64,000 nt of DNA from Paludibacter sp. (GTDB taxonomy: Bacteria > Bacteroidota > Bacteroidia > Bacteroidales > Paludibacteraceae): NCBI GenBank assembly GCA_028690665.1, contig JAQVAV010000016.1, positions 1 to 64,000 on the forward strand, read 5' to 3'. The position numbers were made by a program, and so were the translations under genes. Below, piece by piece: positions 36,351 through 45,345 of this stretch (the first letter of the stretch is position 1; each line of letters begins with the position of its first letter). The notes below the pieces were generated by a model. The model did no database searches and was not told where the DNA came from. It saw only the letters and a program-made list of their open reading frames with translations.

Positions 36351-37103
36351 ATGGAAAACGAAGGCATGGTGCTACGGACAGAGCATCTTTTCAAAAAATA
36401 CGGGAAACGTACTGTTGTCAACGATGTATCAATCAATGTGAAACAGGGAGAAATTGTTGGACTGCTCGGACCGAACGGAGCCGGTAAGACAACAACATTT
36501 TATATGACAACGGGATTGGTAACCCCCAATACCGGTAAAATATTTCTGAATGATGTTGACATCACAAAATATCCTGTTTACCGTCGCGCTCAAAACGGGA
36601 TCGGATATCTTGCACAGGAGGCATCGGTCTTCCGGAAAATGACAGTAGAAGATAATATCCGTTCCGTATTGGAAATGACTAAATTCGATAAATACTACCA
36701 AAAAGAAAAATTAGAAACTCTTATTGCCGAATTTAATCTTGAACATGTCCGCCATAATATTGGAGACAGACTTTCGGGAGGCGAACGACGAAGAACTGAA
36801 ATAGCGCGCTGTTTAGCCATTGAACCTCGTTTCATTATGCTTGACGAACCCTTTGCAGGAGTCGATCCGATTGCAGTACAGGATATTCAGGACATTGTAT
36901 GGAAACTGAAAGATAAAAATATCGGTATTTTGATTACTGACCACAATGTAGACGAAACATTATCGATAACAGACCGGGCATACATGCTTTTCGAAGGTAA
37001 AATTCTGTTCAAAGGAACATCACAGGAACTTGCCGACAATCCGTTAGTTCGTGAAAAATACCTCGGTCGCGACTTTAAACTAAAAGAAAAAACCAGGATT
37101 TAA
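36351..37103 (+). CDS. lptB: LPS export ABC transporter ATP-binding protein
   Basis: The track starts at 36201, but the conserved protein begins [20 protein letters not shown] at 36351, giving 250 residues. It powers extraction of lipopolysaccharide from the inner membrane with LptFG. Walker A is GPNGAGKTT, the Q-loop segment [17 protein letters not shown] is typical of LptB, the signature is [15 protein letters not shown], Walker [17 protein letters not shown] and the H-loop ITDHNV. LptF/G/A/C are not in the window. It is followed by RNase Z 130 bases downstream on the same strand. Confidence 0.95.
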   Translation: MENEGMVLRTEHLFKKYGKRTVVNDVSINVKQGEIVGLLGPNGAGKTTTFYMTTGLVTPNTGKIFLNDVDITKYPVYRRAQNGIGYLAQEASVFRKMTVEDNIRSVLEMTKFDKYYQKEKLETLIAEFNLEHVRHNIGDRLSGGERRRTEIARCLAIEPRFIMLDEPFAGVDPIAVQDIQDIVWKLKDKNIGILITDHNVDETLSITDRAYMLFEGKILFKGTSQELADNPLVREKYLGRDFKLKEKTRI

Positions 37104-37233
37104 CAACGATAGCATTTTCTAGTTGGAGGTTGGAATTAATTGGTTGATTAGTTTATAAAGTTAATTAGTTAGTTGTATCGTTCTATTCTTTCATCTAACA
37201 TCTTGACTCTAATATCTAAAAATCTAAAAAAGA

Positions 37234-38145
37234 CTGAAAGCAAAACTCACCATATTAGGTTGCGGCTCGGCATTGCCGACAAAAAATAATTTTCCAAGTT
37301 CACAGATTCTCGAAATCCGTGACAAATATTTTATGATTGATTGCGGAGAGGGAACTCAAATCCGAATGAGGCAAATGGACATAAAAACCAATCGCCTCGG
37401 CCACATTTTTATCTCACACCTACATGGCGATCATGTATTTGGACTGATAGGATTAATTTCGAGTTTTGGTATGCTGAACCGTACTGCCGACTTATACATT
37501 CATTCCGTTCCGGAACTTGAAAATATTTTACGCCCTCAACTTGATTTTTTCTGCGAGGGATTACCTTTTCGGGTTATATTTGAACCTTTTAATCCTAAAA
37601 CGCATACTCTAATTTTTGAAGATCGGTCTGTCGAAGTTTACACAATTCCACTAAAACACAGAATTGCAAGCTCAGGGTTTCTTTTCAGGGAAAAGCCGCA
37701 CGAAAGACATATCATTCGCGATATGATTGATTTTTATAAAATTCCGGTTTCTATGATTCGTAAAATAAAACAGGGAGAAGATTTTATTACAGAATCCGGC
37801 GAAATAATCCCGAACGAACAGCTTACAAAAGCAGCCGACAAATCTATCAGTTTTGCGTATTGCTCAGACACAGCCTATTCCGAAAAAATCATTCCGATTA
37901 TACAGCAAGTTGATTGCCTTTATCACGAGGCGACTTTTATGGAGCATGAAGCAGCCAGGGCTAAATCCACGCTACACTCAACTACTATTCAGGCAGCTAC
38001 TATTGCAAAAAAAGCAAATGTAGGGAAGCTTATTATCGGGCATTATTCAGCCCGTTACAAGGATAAAAACGACCTGCTTGAAGAAGCAAAAACTATTTTT
38101 AAAAACACTTTCGCAGCTGAAGATATGAAAAGTTTCGGAATATAA
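37234..38145 (+). CDS. rnz: ribonuclease Z (tRNA 3' processing), apparent CTG start
   Basis: The track shows 290 residues from a TTG at 37273, but that start would remove the conserved first strand. In frame upstream, between a TAA at 37225 and that TTG, the sequence reads KAKLTILGCGSALPTKNN. The only plausible start codon is CTG at 37234, giving 303-304 residues, the normal length. It is a metallo-beta-lactamase fold nuclease that trims tRNA 3' ends. Zinc ligands: FISHLHGDHVFG, the later YCSDTAY, YHEATF and IIGHYSAR. FLIDCGEGTQ-like residues are present (FMIDCGEGTQIRMRQ). Either a rare start codon or a mutated or misread ATG. Confidence 0.88.
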   Translation: MKAKLTILGCGSALPTKNNFPSSQILEIRDKYFMIDCGEGTQIRMRQMDIKTNRLGHIFISHLHGDHVFGLIGLISSFGMLNRTADLYIHSVPELENILRPQLDFFCEGLPFRVIFEPFNPKTHTLIFEDRSVEVYTIPLKHRIASSGFLFREKPHERHIIRDMIDFYKIPVSMIRKIKQGEDFITESGEIIPNEQLTKAADKSISFAYCSDTAYSEKIIPIIQQVDCLYHEATFMEHEAARAKSTLHSTTIQAATIAKKANVGKLIIGHYSARYKDKNDLLEEAKTIFKNTFAAEDMKSFGI

Positions 38146-38170
38146 ATATAACCGCATTTTTCGGAAAAAA

Positions 38171-38230
38171 CGCAAATGACACAGGTTATAAATATTTGAT
38201 ATAATTGGATTTATAAAGATAACATTTGCG
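38171..38230. repeat. two-part inverted repeat downstream of rnz
   Basis: cgcaaatg (38171-38178) pairs with catttgcg (38223-38230), and inside it ttataaat (38186-38193) pairs with atttataa (38209-38216). This makes a long hairpin with an internal loop between two convergent genes. There is no clear T-run on either side; a weak bidirectional terminator is possible. Confidence 0.5.
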
Positions 38231-38291
38231 TCATTTGTGTTCAAAAAATACTTGTAGGACACCCCTCATAGAAATCTGTAAAGGTATAAAA

Positions 38292-38330
38292 TCTGTCATT
38301 CCGATTCTATTGGGAATATCCTATGTCTAA
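38292..38330. repeat. intergenic repeat copy B
   Basis: tctgtcattccgattctatt then gggaatatcctatgtcta is similar to copy A at 33521-33560 over about 38 bases with scattered changes. Both copies are intergenic. Confidence 0.5.
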
Positions 38331-38406
38331 AAAAATATGAAGTTCATAATCTATTTTTAAATTTTCATCAACAGACTCCCAATATACCTAATTCAGAAAA
38401 CAATCA

Positions 38407-39090
38407 TCACATCAATTGAAAATTAACCGGAATGAAAAACTTGACTCGAACCGGTTTTCCGTTTTGTATTCCGGGACGCCATTTAGGCATATTCCGAAGA
38501 ACTCTCATAGCTTCTTTATCCAAAACAGGATCAATACTTCTAATCACTTTTAAATCCGTAATTGAGCCATCTTTATTGACAACAAACTGACAAATGACAC
38601 GGCCCTCAATTTGATTTTCAATAGCTATTACCGGATAACGTATATTATCCGACAGATATTTATTTACATCTCCATTAAATTTTGGTGCAATTTCGGCCCA
38701 GTCGTGAATTTCTGAATCTGCATTATCCTCAATTTCATTTCCATAGCTTACACTTCCAACATCACTTATCTTTACATCGGAATTATCAGTTGCCGGATCC
38801 GAGCTTAATTCAATTACAGATGATTCATTTTCTGAATTATCAACTTCGATATAAGTATCGGATAATTGGCGCGGAGGTGGTGGAGGAGTAACTTCGTTTT
38901 GTCGGGTTATTGGAGGTAATTCATAAACAGCCGTTTCCAGAAATTCGTTCTTAGTAACTGCTTTTACAATATCAGCTTTACCCCATTCGAGCACGATATA
39001 TACAAGAGAAAGAACCATGATGAAACCTAATAAATAAGAAATTGTCTTCTTATTTTCAAGGTTGGCCTGAGGTGATTTTCGGGTTACCAT
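38407..39090 (-). CDS. TonB-like energy transducer
   Basis: 227 residues. One membrane anchor (YLLGFIMVLSLVYIVLEW, about 20-37) follows a short cytoplasmic N-terminus. A Pro-rich stretch with five consecutive prolines (EVTPPPPPRQL) and an acidic/Ser linker lead to the TonB C-terminal domain: FNGDVNKYLSDNIRYPVIAIENQIEGRVICQFVVNKDGSI in outline, and LDKEAMRVLRNMPKWRPGIQNGKPVRVKFFIPVNF. It transmits proton-motive force to outer-membrane receptors. ExbB/ExbD are not adjacent. Monocistronic and convergent with rnz. Confidence 0.92.
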   Translation of the reverse strand: MVTRKSPQANLENKKTISYLLGFIMVLSLVYIVLEWGKADIVKAVTKNEFLETAVYELPPITRQNEVTPPPPPRQLSDTYIEVDNSENESSVIELSSDPATDNSDVKISDVGSVSYGNEIEDNADSEIHDWAEIAPKFNGDVNKYLSDNIRYPVIAIENQIEGRVICQFVVNKDGSITDLKVIRSIDPVLDKEAMRVLRNMPKWRPGIQNGKPVRVKFFIPVNFQLM

Positions 39091-39269
39091 AATTAATTGA
39101 TTTTAAATAGTAAAACACATATTTAACAAAGGCCTTTTCTGTAAATAAAACGCAGAGATAATTCTTTTTATTATAAAAAATATAAAATATTTTATAATAA
39201 ATTTTTTCAGTAAGGATTTTCGCGAAGATTATTTTGTTCCCTGCAATATTATAATATAGAATTATTAAC

Positions 39270-39277
39270 TATATTTG
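39270..39277 (+). promoter_or_regulatory. -7 box for the PagL-like barrel gene
   Basis: tatatttg matches TAnnTTTG, 23 bases before the ATG at 39301. Confidence 0.5.
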
Positions 39278-39300
39278 TACAAAGTTTATCCACATCATTT

Positions 39301-40512
39301 ATGAAATTTAAATTCTTATTCGTTATACTATTCATAACATTATTATCTGTAGAACTAAAATCACAGGACAAACGCTCTCAGATTCCTACAGGATTACAAA
39401 AAGGGTATTTTGAGGTTAATATTGGTTCGATCAATTATCCGTTCGGGCAGGCATCCCTTGCCGATGGATACACATTGGTTGATGCTATTGTTGTTCCTCA
39501 TACCGCAGTTCGTCTGGTACTTGCAGGGTATGATTTCAATAAATATCTTTCCGGACAGATTATATACATACGTCCGGTATTGTGGGTAAAATACAAAGGA
39601 GTTCAAACGCCCGAAAATAACACTATAAGCCATGCTGTAAGAATGAATATCGGGGGACTGACATTAAAAGGGAAACTTCCTTTGAGTTCGAGGTTCAGCT
39701 TGTTTGGGGAAGCTGGTCTGGGAGTTATAACCAGAAAAGGATTTTCGGATGAATATACACAGCAATCTGTAGTAACCAATGCCGGCTATGCCACTGTTAT
39801 GATGGGAGGCGGTGTAAAATATCACATCAATGATGGCTGGGCTTTGCAACTCGTAGGAGATTATGTTCCCGGGAAATCAAATATAGGTCAGCCACATACA
39901 AGTTTTTTGGGAGCCGGATTTTCGTATAATCTCCGGCCGCTATCTGAGGAAAAATTACAGAAGGGAAAAGAGTCCGGCTATATTCACCCGAAACAATGGA
40001 TACAAATCGGATACTCAACCAACGTGTTCGGTTATGGAATAAATAAATTAGTATCGGGCAATGTATTACCTATTTTCTGGGGAGGCGATGCTCAGGTGAA
40101 ACAAGGATTGACATTTAATTACCAAAGAAACATATTTCATAATCCAAAAGTATTTGCCCTGGATTGGGGTGTAGAAGCGGGATTCTGGCAATCTAACCTG
40201 AAAAAAGATGAATTTTTTACGCTGTCATTATATCCTGTTTTCAGACTGAACTTCCTGCATACCAAACCTTTCGACGCATATTTCTATTATTCTGTTGCAT
40301 CGCCTACATTCATCTCAAAAATTATAATTGACGATATTAATACCGGGGAACATTTCACTTTCCAGGACAATATGGGAGTAGGATTTTTCTTTGGAAAAGA
40401 ACGAAATATGAATGCTGAAATTAAAATCGGACATTATTCAAACGGAAATTTGTTTCCTTACAACGATGCAGTAATGATTCCGTTATCCTTTAATGTAGGA
40501 TACTGTTTTTAA
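39301..40512 (+). CDS. outer-membrane protein: barrel domain plus PagL-like acyloxyacyl hydrolase domain
   Basis: 403 residues with signal peptide MKFKFLFVILFITLLSVELKS. Residues about 25-210 look like an eight-strand OmpA-type barrel (QLVGDYVPGKSNIG, LGAGFSYNLRPL). Residues about 225-403 resemble lipid A 3-O-deacylase PagL and its relatives: FALDWGVEAGFW, PVFRLNFLHTKPFDAYFYYS, and the hallmark IKIGHYSNGNLFPYNDAVM with the catalytic H-x-S in the last strands, ending in an aromatic (GYCF). It would remodel lipid A in the outer membrane. A PagL-like barrel fused to a second barrel is unusual, since PagL alone is about 170-190 residues. The enzymatic role is inferred from the HxSNG motif. Confidence 0.75.
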   Translation: MKFKFLFVILFITLLSVELKSQDKRSQIPTGLQKGYFEVNIGSINYPFGQASLADGYTLVDAIVVPHTAVRLVLAGYDFNKYLSGQIIYIRPVLWVKYKGVQTPENNTISHAVRMNIGGLTLKGKLPLSSRFSLFGEAGLGVITRKGFSDEYTQQSVVTNAGYATVMMGGGVKYHINDGWALQLVGDYVPGKSNIGQPHTSFLGAGFSYNLRPLSEEKLQKGKESGYIHPKQWIQIGYSTNVFGYGINKLVSGNVLPIFWGGDAQVKQGLTFNYQRNIFHNPKVFALDWGVEAGFWQSNLKKDEFFTLSLYPVFRLNFLHTKPFDAYFYYSVASPTFISKIIIDDINTGEHFTFQDNMGVGFFFGKERNMNAEIKIGHYSNGNLFPYNDAVMIPLSFNVGYCF

Positions 40513-40550
40513 AAAACGATTTTTCAATAATAACCCAATATCTTAAAACT

Positions 40551-42089
40551 ATGTTAGTAAAAACCTTTGGCTCTGCTGTGCAGGGCATCAATGCCACGAT
40601 TGTAACCATAGAAGTTAATGTAAGCAGAGGCATCAAATTTTTTCTGGTCGGATTACCGGATAATGCTGTAAAAGAAAGCCATGAACGCATAAACTCGGCA
40701 CTCGAAGTCAATGGTTACCACCTTCCCAAAAAGCAAATCATCGTCAATATGGCTCCGGCTGACATCCGGAAAGAGGGTTCTGCGTATGATCTGGCATTGG
40801 CCATAGGGATGCTGGCTGCCGACGAAAAAATAGATAGTACCGATCTGGAAAAATACGTCATTATGGGAGAACTTTCATTAGATGGCAGTTTACAACCCAT
40901 AAAAGGCGTGTTACCCATTGCCATAAAAGCGCGAGAAGAAGGTTTTAAAGGGTTTATTCTACCCGGACAGAATGCACGCGAGGCCGCTGTTGTCAATAAT
41001 CTTGAAGTGTATGGAGTCGAAAAAATTACGGAAGTGATCGATTTCTTCAACGGGAAAAACAATCTTGAACCAACAGTCGTTAATACACGCGAAGAATTTT
41101 TCCAAAACATCTGTTTTTCCGAAATTGACTTCAGCGATGTAAAAGGACAGGAAAACGTAAAACGGGCATTGGAAGTTGCCGCTGCCGGAGGTCACAACAT
41201 CATTATGGTAGGCCCTCCGGGTGCAGGAAAATCAATGCTGGCAAAAAGAATTCCAACAATTCTGCCTCCGCTCACTTTACATGAAGCGTTGGAAACTACA
41301 AAAATCCATTCTGTAGCCGGAAATATCGACAGCAATACTTCACTGATTGCACATCGTCCCTTCAGAAGTCCTCACCATACAATTTCGGATGTAGCTTTAG
41401 TTGGTGGAGGAACTTTTCCGCAACCAGGAGAAATTTCATTAGCCCACAACGGAGTACTGTTTTTGGATGAACTTCCTGAATTTAAACGAACCGTATTAGA
41501 GGTTATGCGTCAGCCTCTTGAAGACAGAAAAATATGTATCTCACGGGCAAAATTCACCATTGAATATCCGGCCAGTTTCATGCTCGTAGCTTCCATGAAT
41601 CCGTGTCCATGCGGATATTATAATCATCCCACCAGAGAATGTGTATGCGCTCCGGGCGTCGTTCAAAAGTACCTGAGCCGGATTTCCGGTCCTTTGCTCG
41701 ACCGCATAGATATTCACATCGAGATTGTCCCTGTCCCTTTCGAAAAGCTTTCGGAGATGAAAGAAGCCGAAAGTAGCGAAAAAGTACGCGAACGCGTTAT
41801 CAAAGCCCGGCAAATTCAGGAACAACGCTTCAAAGATGAAGATGGGGTTTACTGCAATGCACAAATGTCGTCCAAACAAATGCGAACTTATGCTCAGATA
41901 GACAAAGCCGGTTCAGAACTACTGAAAAATGCTATGCTAAAGCTGAATCTGTCAGCCCGGGCATACGACAGAATTATCAAAGTTGCGCGCACTATAGCCG
42001 ATTTAGAGGACTCGGAGAACGTTTTATCCAATCATATTGCCGAAGCAATTAACTACCGTAATCTCGACCGGGAAGGCTGGGCCGGATAA
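40551..42089 (+). CDS. YifB/ComM family AAA+ ATPase (Mg-chelatase-like)
   Basis: 512 residues. N-terminal ChlI-like/LonS5 fold (MLVKTFGSAVQGINATIVTIEVNVSRGI), then AAA+ with Walker A MVGPPGAGKSMLAKRIP, Walker B LFLDELPEF, RQPLEDRKICISRAKFTIEYP and the cysteine cluster NPCPCGYYNHPTRECVC. The C-terminal helical domain has LNLSARAYDRIIKVARTIADLE. In competent bacteria ComM is a branch-migration helicase used in transformation (established); the role in Bacteroidota is untested. It is 38 bases downstream of the PagL-like gene. Confidence 0.93.
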   Translation: MLVKTFGSAVQGINATIVTIEVNVSRGIKFFLVGLPDNAVKESHERINSALEVNGYHLPKKQIIVNMAPADIRKEGSAYDLALAIGMLAADEKIDSTDLEKYVIMGELSLDGSLQPIKGVLPIAIKAREEGFKGFILPGQNAREAAVVNNLEVYGVEKITEVIDFFNGKNNLEPTVVNTREEFFQNICFSEIDFSDVKGQENVKRALEVAAAGGHNIIMVGPPGAGKSMLAKRIPTILPPLTLHEALETTKIHSVAGNIDSNTSLIAHRPFRSPHHTISDVALVGGGTFPQPGEISLAHNGVLFLDELPEFKRTVLEVMRQPLEDRKICISRAKFTIEYPASFMLVASMNPCPCGYYNHPTRECVCAPGVVQKYLSRISGPLLDRIDIHIEIVPVPFEKLSEMKEAESSEKVRERVIKARQIQEQRFKDEDGVYCNAQMSSKQMRTYAQIDKAGSELLKNAMLKLNLSARAYDRIIKVARTIADLEDSENVLSNHIAEAINYRNLDREGWAG

Positions 42090-42389
42090 GTTATTATATG
42101 AAAACAAACTCATTTTAAACTCAGATCTCGTCTTGAGTTTTGAATCAGATAGAATTAAAAATATCATATTTCTTTTTTCTGGGAAAAGAGCCTCCTCATA
42201 AAGCCTGGATCACAAAAATTTCTTAAGGAATGAAATCTATTGATTCTCCAATCATTAATTTTTAATAAAATTTACATCCCCAACGATTTAATAATTTAAA
42301 CTACAACATACTTAAATACAATAGTTTATATGATAATATTGGCCTATAAATTAGTTTTTAACGAGAATATATTCATAAAAATAAGAAAA
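42090..42389. other. intergenic region, no gene found
   Basis: 300 AT-rich bases between the convergent yifB and T9SS genes. No ORF, tRNA or repeat is recognised. A run of poly-A/T text continues into the terminator at 42390-42442. Confidence 0.5.
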
Positions 42390-42442
42390 GAACAAAAAAA
42401 TTAAACCTAAAAAAATATTGAATTATTTTTTCAGGTTTAATT
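42390..42442 (-). terminator. terminator of the BNR-like T9SS gene
   Basis: Stem aattaaacct/aggtttaatt, extended by poly-A/poly-T pairs, with the minus strand continuing TTTTTTTGTTC. It lies 54 bases past the stop. Confidence 0.75.
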
Positions 42443-42496
42443 AAAAACAGAATTTAAAGAATTTTCAATCGAAATAATCAACAATTCGATTTAGAA

Positions 42497-44119
42497 TTAA
42501 TTTACCTTTATAAATTTATTGATAGATAACAATTGAGATCCTTGATCTCCTTTCACAATTAAGTAGTACAAACCATTGTCCATATTTAGAGAGAATGGTA
42601 TATGTCCAACATTATTTGTACTGAAACTCTTTATTTCCTGCCCAAGCATATTCGCAATTATCACACTCACAGACTTAACAGAAGAATCTACATCGATATA
42701 AATAACATCTCTTACCGGATTTGGATAAAATCTGACAACTTCATCAACTTTTTCTTGTTGTATTGATGTTGCCTCTGTTTTTTCAAAAGAATATCTGGAA
42801 ACGGCACTATTAAACAATACCTGGAGACCTGCTTCAGAGACAATGTTATATGTTCTTACTGTTATTGTATCATACGGAACAGATGTCGTTGTTGTCAGTA
42901 TCACTTTATTATGATTCGACGGATCTAATGCAGCCTCTGAAAGTTCAATTGTATCTAACACATTAGCTCCCAAATCATCAGGTTGTCTGTAAGTTACTAA
43001 ATAATTTGCAGTACTACCAACACTATTTTCATCAACAGCATCACTAAAATAAATATTAATTTTATTATCATCCTGTGATTCTGCCATTGTTACTGTTGGA
43101 TTTACCCCCGTATAATTATCGGAAATAAAGGCATATCCCCAACCTCCTATAAAAATCTTATGATCAGGAAGTACATTTACCGAACCTACTGCAAGGTTTA
43201 TAAAAGATGGATGTCTTGTCCATGTTTTCCCGTTATCAGCAGAATATGCAAGGCCATAAAGTGAACTAGTTGAGAAATAAACCTCATGAACCGGATCATA
43301 TTTAATTCTTTTCAAAAACCAATAGTCTCCATCCTGTTGATCCCAAGTAGTACCTCCATTATCTGTGGTATAAACACGGTAATCATTGTTTGTTGCATCT
43401 GAAATCACAACCATTCCCTGATTATCATTTTTAAAATCAGCGCTCAAATACGAATTGCTTGTTGCCGGAGTATTAATTACAGTCCAATTATGTCCTTTGT
43501 CATTTGATTTAAACAAACGTCCACCGCTGGTCGTAAAATAAATTGTCTCATTCCTTACCACAACATGGCTGCTTGAGTTTAGTCCCCATTCAGAATTACC
43601 ACTAGGCATTTGACCAGATGGCACGGGTTCCCATGTCTGCCCAGCATCTGACGTTGTATATAATTCAAAATTTTCGTTGGGATAAGCATCTCCCATGGTT
43701 AATCCTTCATTTTCATTCCAGAAATATACAAAATTAGGAAACGATGAACTTGAAAACACATTGGAAACTTTCGTCCAAGAGATTCCCCCATCTGTAGTTT
43801 TATACAATCCTGTTTTCGACACAGTTTCGGCATATGCTCCAGCAGCAACAATATAAGCAGTAGTCTCACTTACTGCAGAAAAAGAACCTAGGGTACAACC
43901 ATCAAACAACTCAGTATAAGGACGGTTAACCCAGGTCTGGCCATCATCTGTCGAAATTGAAACTGAAAGATTCGTTTGATCCGTTAACCAAATAACATTC
44001 TGGTTTACTACGGAAACATTATCAATATAAGAAGTTTGTAAAGCATTACGCTGAACCCATTGGGCATCTACAAAAACAGCTACACTAAAAAAAATCAAAA
44101 TAAGATACAGATTCTTCAT
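42497..44119 (-). CDS. T9SS-secreted BNR/YCF48-like propeller protein
   Basis: I start it at the ATG at 44119 (MKNLYLILIFFSVAVFVDAQ, a clean signal peptide), giving 540 residues; the track start adds 12 unlikely residues. Residues about 20-330 contain repeated sialidase/YCF48-type strands: VSISTDDGQTWVNRPY, GLYKTTDGGISWTKVSN, ELYTTSDAGQTWEPV, LFKSNDKGHNWTVI, VYTTDNGGTTWDQQ and LAYSADNGKTWTRHP. A bacterial Ig-like/CBM-like segment follows (KINIYFSDAVDENSVG). The C-terminus (VRFYPNPVRDVIYIDVD, NMLGQEIKSFS, NGLYYLIVKG) is a T9SS sorting domain. Surface protein; ligand unknown. Confidence 0.85.
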   Translation of the reverse strand: MKNLYLILIFFSVAVFVDAQWVQRNALQTSYIDNVSVVNQNVIWLTDQTNLSVSISTDDGQTWVNRPYTELFDGCTLGSFSAVSETTAYIVAAGAYAETVSKTGLYKTTDGGISWTKVSNVFSSSSFPNFVYFWNENEGLTMGDAYPNENFELYTTSDAGQTWEPVPSGQMPSGNSEWGLNSSSHVVVRNETIYFTTSGGRLFKSNDKGHNWTVINTPATSNSYLSADFKNDNQGMVVISDATNNDYRVYTTDNGGTTWDQQDGDYWFLKRIKYDPVHEVYFSTSSLYGLAYSADNGKTWTRHPSFINLAVGSVNVLPDHKIFIGGWGYAFISDNYTGVNPTVTMAESQDDNKINIYFSDAVDENSVGSTANYLVTYRQPDDLGANVLDTIELSEAALDPSNHNKVILTTTTSVPYDTITVRTYNIVSEAGLQVLFNSAVSRYSFEKTEATSIQQEKVDEVVRFYPNPVRDVIYIDVDSSVKSVSVIIANMLGQEIKSFSTNNVGHIPFSLNMDNGLYYLIVKGDQGSQLLSINKFIKVN

Positions 44120-44289
44120 ACACATATTTTTTAAATTAAACATAAAAAAAGACACATTTATAATAGATATTGAACAATATTTGTTCTAAGTAACATAAAG
44201 ATTCACAAAAATAAAACATTTTGTATAATAATTATATTTAATCGATTTAATAATTAAAAAAATAAACCTGCATGCTATTGAAAATTTCT

Positions 44290-45066
44290 CTATTTTATTT
44301 CAAACATGTCTGCATCTCTCCAGAAAGCCGATTTTACTCTGAATTTTTGTAATTTCTCCAGTTCCAACTCATAAGTTTGCACCGAAGTTTCACTCTCAGG
44401 GAAAGAAATCAGGGGATTCCCTTTAAAATCGAGCAGAGCAGAATGTCCATTATATTTTATTCCGAGTCCATCCGTTCCAATGCAGTTTACTCCACACACA
44501 TAAGATAAATTCTCGATGGCACGAGCCTGGAGCAATACATTCCAGCTACGGATGCGGTTTTGAGGAAAATTAGCAACATAAATAAGCAAATCGTATTCAT
44601 TGTCAACATTTCGGGCCCAAACCGGAAAACGGATATCGTAACAAATCAGCAACCGGATATTAAACCCACAATAATTAACGATCAATTTTTCTGTTCCCGG
44701 ACTGAAATGGTTGTGTTCGCCTCCGATAGAAAACAGATGCCTCTTATCCGCTGTTTTTATCACTCCGTTGGGAAAAACAAAAAAACCCCGATTGTAATTT
44801 TGTCCATTTTCCCTGGCTATAAAACTACCGGCAATCGCTAATTGAGAATTAACCGCTAATTGTTTCAGGGCATGCACTGTCTCCCCACTCATTTCTTCAG
44901 CTAACCCGGGTTGGTCAGTACAAAACCCGGTAGAAAACATTTCAGGAAGTACCACTAAATCGGTACCGACAAGACTTTTAATATGGGTTTCAACTTTTTC
45001 AAGATTGGCTTTAATGTCTGCCCATATTATATTGTCCTGAATAATAGAAATTTTTAATGTATCCAT
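44290..45066 (-). CDS. nitrilase-family omega-amidase (YafV-like)
   Basis: 258 residues of the carbon-nitrogen hydrolase superfamily with all three catalytic residues: Glu in VVLPEMFSTGF (about 43), Lys in TADKRHLFSIGGEHNHF (about 113) and Cys in LLICYDIRFPVWARN (about 146). It also has VANFPQNRIRSWNVLLQARAIEN. The pattern is that of omega-amidase, which hydrolyses alpha-ketoglutaramate and alpha-ketosuccinamate, here a metabolite-repair enzyme. Cytoplasmic, monocistronic. Confidence 0.9.
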   Translation of the reverse strand: MDTLKISIIQDNIIWADIKANLEKVETHIKSLVGTDLVVLPEMFSTGFCTDQPGLAEEMSGETVHALKQLAVNSQLAIAGSFIARENGQNYNRGFFVFPNGVIKTADKRHLFSIGGEHNHFSPGTEKLIVNYCGFNIRLLICYDIRFPVWARNVDNEYDLLIYVANFPQNRIRSWNVLLQARAIENLSYVCGVNCIGTDGLGIKYNGHSALLDFKGNPLISFPESETSVQTYELELEKLQKFRVKSAFWRDADMFEIK

Positions 45067-45118
45067 TTAATTATATTGATTATATCTCACATATATTTCT
45101 TAAAATAAAATTATGTTA

Positions 45119-45178
45119 CATCTGTCTCATGTTGTGACAGATGAATATCTTGTTAATAAATATTTATGCCAAGATATT
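45119..45178. repeat. two adjacent inverted repeats in a divergent promoter region
   Basis: catctgtc/gacagatg (45119-45126, 45136-45143) is followed at once by aatatcttg/caagatatt (45144-45152, 45170-45178). Both stems are perfect. They lie about 50 bases upstream of the omega-amidase start, in the 279-base gap between divergent genes, so they may be operator sites or RNA leader structure for that gene. Confidence 0.5.
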
Positions 45179-45345
45179 TAAATAAATCTCCCGATATAAT
45201 TTTATTCGCTATTTTTTAATTATTTTATCAAAGCCAGAGCACACATCAAACAATTAACACAAAGTTAATATATTTTATATTGAATATAATGTGTAATTTT
45301 GAGAAATTTTGGGGTAAAACGACATCTTAAACAACGAGCTAATCC

